This document shows, in pieces, positions 61,001-64,000 of a DNA stretch of 64,000 nt; position 1 is the first letter of the stretch; each line of letters begins with the position of its first letter. Origin of the DNA: Stagonosporopsis chrysanthemi (Eukaryota; Ascomycota; Dothideomycetes; Pleosporales; Didymellaceae); NCBI GenBank assembly GCA_022560025.1, contig JAFISE010000001.1:310001-374000 (forward strand), read 5' to 3'. The translations under genes were made by a program, and so were the position numbers. Below the pieces are notes generated by a model, which searched no databases, was not told the DNA's origin, and saw nothing but the letters and a program-made list of their open reading frames with translations.

Positions 61001-64000
61001 ACAAGGCCTATCTGTCCAGCCTCAAGCAGTGGAAGTGTGTGCCGCCTGCCGACAGCCGAAGGACGGATGGAAATGAGGCCAACGCATCGAAGCGCTGAGG
61101 AACGTGGTATTGTTCAAAGCTGATATGGAGGCGCCCGGAGGCGCCTGTCAGACGGAGAATAAGTAGCCCTGCAGCAGCTGGCTCAACATTAGATCGACAG
61201 ATCGGAATTACGAGGGCGACACAATGATCGCGCCGTACCAGGTTAGCTACCGACCTCCATGTCGATGAACAGAACAGAGCAAACCATATATCGTCAATCG
61301 GTGTATAATGTAGCCTCAGTCATCCAGGTTATCGATTCAGGGGTCATCCCGAATATGATCTTGTGGCTTTGCAACCATATGACGAGCAAAAAAACATGGT
61401 GAAGAAGCGTTTGCCAGACAACTTAAGGGGCGACCACGTGGTAGCAGATAGCTACGTGCTCAGATTCAAAGGAGAACCGCGCTACAGCGCCCAGCGCATC
61501 GTGCAGCAAGCAGAGAGTGTCAATAAAGCGGCATTACAAACTATGACGGCGAAGAGCGACATCATGATGAGGCGGAAGGGCAACTCCGGTAAGGCGTTGT
61601 GGGACCATTATGGGTCGCGAAATCCGGAGAGCAAGCGAGCCCTATGCTGACCAGCTGAAAGGCGGATCCACATTACTGTCGTACGACGATGATGGGCCAG
61701 ATTTCAAACGAAGAAGCTGGTTCTGCCAAGCATCAGGCAGGATGCATGGTCCACATACACCGGTTGTGGAAACAGCATGAGAATGGCGGGTCGCGGTTGC
61801 AGCCTATCCGGTACAGCATATGTAATCAGACAGGCATTGTGTGCGTTGTAGCCTCAATTTACCGAACTTTCGGAATTTTCGATACTTCGTGGTCTGAAGT
61901 AAGCAGGCTGAGATTTGCAAAGACCGCACAAGAGTCATGGTCCCGCGGGTCAATGACTATCGCCTCCGTGATCCGTAGGCTAGTGTCACGGGCCGTGGTG
62001 ATGATTGCCGCTTATAAGCTCGCGGCCGTGACTACTGGTGGTTCATTTGATCGAGTTTGGCAAAGCATTTGCTGACTACTGCCTCGGACGTGAGAGTGGT
62101 TGATAGAATGTCTGCTTACTGAGCTGTAACTTGTGCGATGCAACATGTGTACTCCTAGGCGACAGGATTTGTCACGGAACATTTTTTGCCGATAAGCTGT
62201 GTGAGCCATAAGTATCGGCATGTATCCCATATACGACGACAAGTCCGAGAAGCATAAGAATGATTATTGGTCGCGGGTTGAGAGGTTGCGTCCGCGTTGT
62301 GCGGAAAACTACCCGCCGATCTTGATCCCATCCCAAGCTCCATATTCTCAAAGCAAAGCTGTTTTGTGTGACTGAGGAGGGTGACAAATTGTCGTTTGGC
62401 ATTTGGCATCAAGTGCAGAAGCATTCCATTGCTAATTCGTCGAAATGCGAACAAAGTGTCTCTGACTACAATGTGGGTCCTCAACATGTTGTCAGGCGCT
62501 TGAGGGGGAGATGTCAGCGAAAATAAGATGTTCGTACCCCAGATCCTGGCAATCGATCTTGACGATTCTGCAGGGACCTGGAGTTCAAGCCACGAACCAT
62601 TATTGATCTGGCTATCTCAAGAGTCGTGGCTTACGTACTCGATGCAGCCTCGATTGTTTGAACTAGGCACGTTGAAACCCCTCTGTCCACATCAGGTGGA
62701 GGCCAGTATTCTGCGCAACAATGCTTCAAGTAGTCGCTGCAATGTTTCGGCAAAGTTAAATGTGTACGAGCTCGAACGAGCTTGGAATTGCAGCGTAGCG
62801 CAGGAAAACAAGTGGATCGAGGCGCTTGGATAGTGGTCCTTGAATGTCGCCCGAGCGGAGCTGCAGGCAACGCTAACGCGTTCCACGCGCAATCATCGCG
62901 GCTTTGATTTGACATTGGTCAGCTGTTAGCGACTGCGTGCGCTTGGCTCGGTTCCTGCTTATACGCGCGGATGCACTCGAGGTGGGCTTTAGCGACAGGA
63001 GACGTGACGCTATGTTTGCACTGCTCGCAGGGTACCCGCGTGGCCGCTCGCACCTGTTAAACGGCTACACAGTCTGGCGCTGCGGAGAAACAGGAAGCTC
63101 GACCGACGGACGACTGGACGGGTCACATTCCGCAGCGCGTGCGAACAAACGACGTGAATAGCCATCCTACGCAGCGTCGTAATTGTACATAAATTGCTGA
63201 GACAACCAGCGACTTCAATCTGTACAATTTCTACCAAGTAGACACAACGTTTGGCAGACGCTTGGCGGTCCTAATTCGTCACTTGTCGAAGGATTTCAAG
63301 CGTTATGTCCGCCAGCTTGGAGGAGCAAAGACCGCTTGACACGCGCGAAGTGGCAGCAAACTTCAAATGGCACTCCAGTGGAACACCCTGCTGCTGCTAC
63401 TACAAAGTCCCAGCGCACAATCGATTTTGGAATACAATGATGAAAAGCTGTTCCAATTGGCTGAAGGACTATGAGTTGATGGCAAAAAGCGATACCCCGC
63501 GGAGGTTATTGCGAGGCTTTGAACCCTGAAAACCCTTCGACTAAATAGAGCGATTTGGATCGCAGACGTTGCCGCAATCGGTTTAGCGGTCACCAGCTGC
63601 CAACAGGGATGGAGCACATCACCCATTTTGGTCTGGTGTGAAGATGGAGCGGTGGTGTCGGATGCTACATGCTAGGAAGAGGTACTGGTGGGGAACATGT
63701 AATAGGCAGCAGCGGTAGCAGCAGCGGCAGCGGACGGATAAATACCATCTCATTGTGAGCTTCTAGGGTAGGCTGACCAACAGAGTAGACAAGCAAGTGT
63801 TGATTGATGAGCCCCGCTCTGGTTCGCTGGACAAGAAGACTGCAAATTCGCTAGTGGACCCAGGCATGCCAAAAGCGTGGATGTTGATAGACACGGTCCG
63901 TAACTTGCAAAAGAACCTGGGGTCTCTACATTAGGGCAGCTGATTTATTTACACGCTGGCCCAATGAAGTAGGAACTGGATTCCTCCGACGATGGCGTGC
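58029..64000. other. gene-poor region, nothing supported
   Basis: About 6 kb with no reading frame above 130 codons and none with a recognisable domain. The longest (61689-62075 and 61363-61650, plus) look random. There is no terminal repeat, transposase block, tRNA or rRNA that I can see. Local features are three small inverted repeats at 60903-60968 and a short CAG/AGC-rich run at about 63705-63735. It may be decayed repeat DNA, the long flank of a gene beyond the window, or a non-coding transcript locus. Confidence 0.5.
60903..60968. repeat. three consecutive short inverted repeats
   Basis: gaccg..cggtc (60903-60920), gctccacc-t-ggtggagc (60925-60941, near-perfect palindrome) and aacctg..caggtt (60950-60968) follow one another within 66 bp in the gene-poor region. 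Seen directly; the meaning is unknown. Confidence 0.6.

Noticed and set aside
1..64000. CRISPR arrays, bacterial operons, phage or IS elements
   Set aside because: The window is eukaryotic, with spliceosomal introns and fungal genes; no array with regular spacers or transposase frame was seen.
1..64000. Secondary-metabolite or other biosynthetic gene cluster
   Set aside because: Two Zn2Cys6 factors are present, but no backbone enzyme (PKS, NRPS, terpene cyclase) or neighbouring P450/transporter group lies beside them.

Overview
The window reads as nuclear DNA of a filamentous ascomycete (Pezizomycotina). Genes are dense and lie on both strands. Most are split by short introns of about 45-110 nt with GT..(CTAAC/CTGAC)..AG signals. 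The content is fungal: Zn2Cys6 activators, a GH72 glucanosyltransferase, a rhodopsin-domain membrane protein, an NACHT-less ankyrin protein and Elongator and autophagy subunits. Gene style suggests Dothideomycetes, perhaps Pleosporales, but that is inference. Exon joins were worked out by hand from reading frame, splice signals and family conservation; nearly every multi-exon model below closes to a whole number of codons.

Layout. 0.2-4.4 kb: a Zn2Cys6 factor and a Cys-motif hypothetical protein. 4.9-8.7 kb: ELP4, a small membrane protein, an Ssp120-like EF-hand protein and an RfeF/RfeG-like factor. 8.9-15.3 kb: an ankyrin protein, a GPI-type glucanosyltransferase and a secreted cupredoxin. 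16.2-22.8 kb: a mitochondrial-type twin ABC ATPase followed by an 18-bp minisatellite, pantothenate synthetase and DBP7. 23.6-28.3 kb: a second Zn2Cys6 factor with a 24-nt micro-exon, a broken HD-domain gene, an intron-bearing tRNA-Ile(AAU) between complementary pentanucleotide arrays, and a secreted asparaginase. 29.5-36.6 kb: an oxysterol-binding protein, a rhodopsin-domain protein, a TPR protein and PDX3. 36.8-46.9 kb: sulfite reductase beta subunit, FAD synthase, Hikeshi/Opi10 and RPN13. 48.2-58.0 kb: ribosomal protein eL6, a fatty-acid-hydroxylase family protein, TYW4, ATG18 and PI31. 58.0-64.0 kb: about 6 kb with no gene I can support.

The genes are mostly housekeeping: sulfur assimilation (MET5), cofactor synthesis (PAN6, PDX3, FAD1), tRNA modification (ELP4, TYW4), ribosome production (DBP7, eL6) and protein turnover (RPN13, PI31, ATG18). 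No polyketide or peptide synthase cluster and no intact transposon was seen. I found no clear new multi-gene system. The items most worth checking are the decayed HD-domain gene, the ABC protein with a dead-looking first ATP site, a stellacyanin-like Gln ligand in the cupredoxin, a probable GC-AG intron in ATG18, an overlapping uORF on FAD1, the long RPN13 intron and the repeat arrays that abut stop codons.
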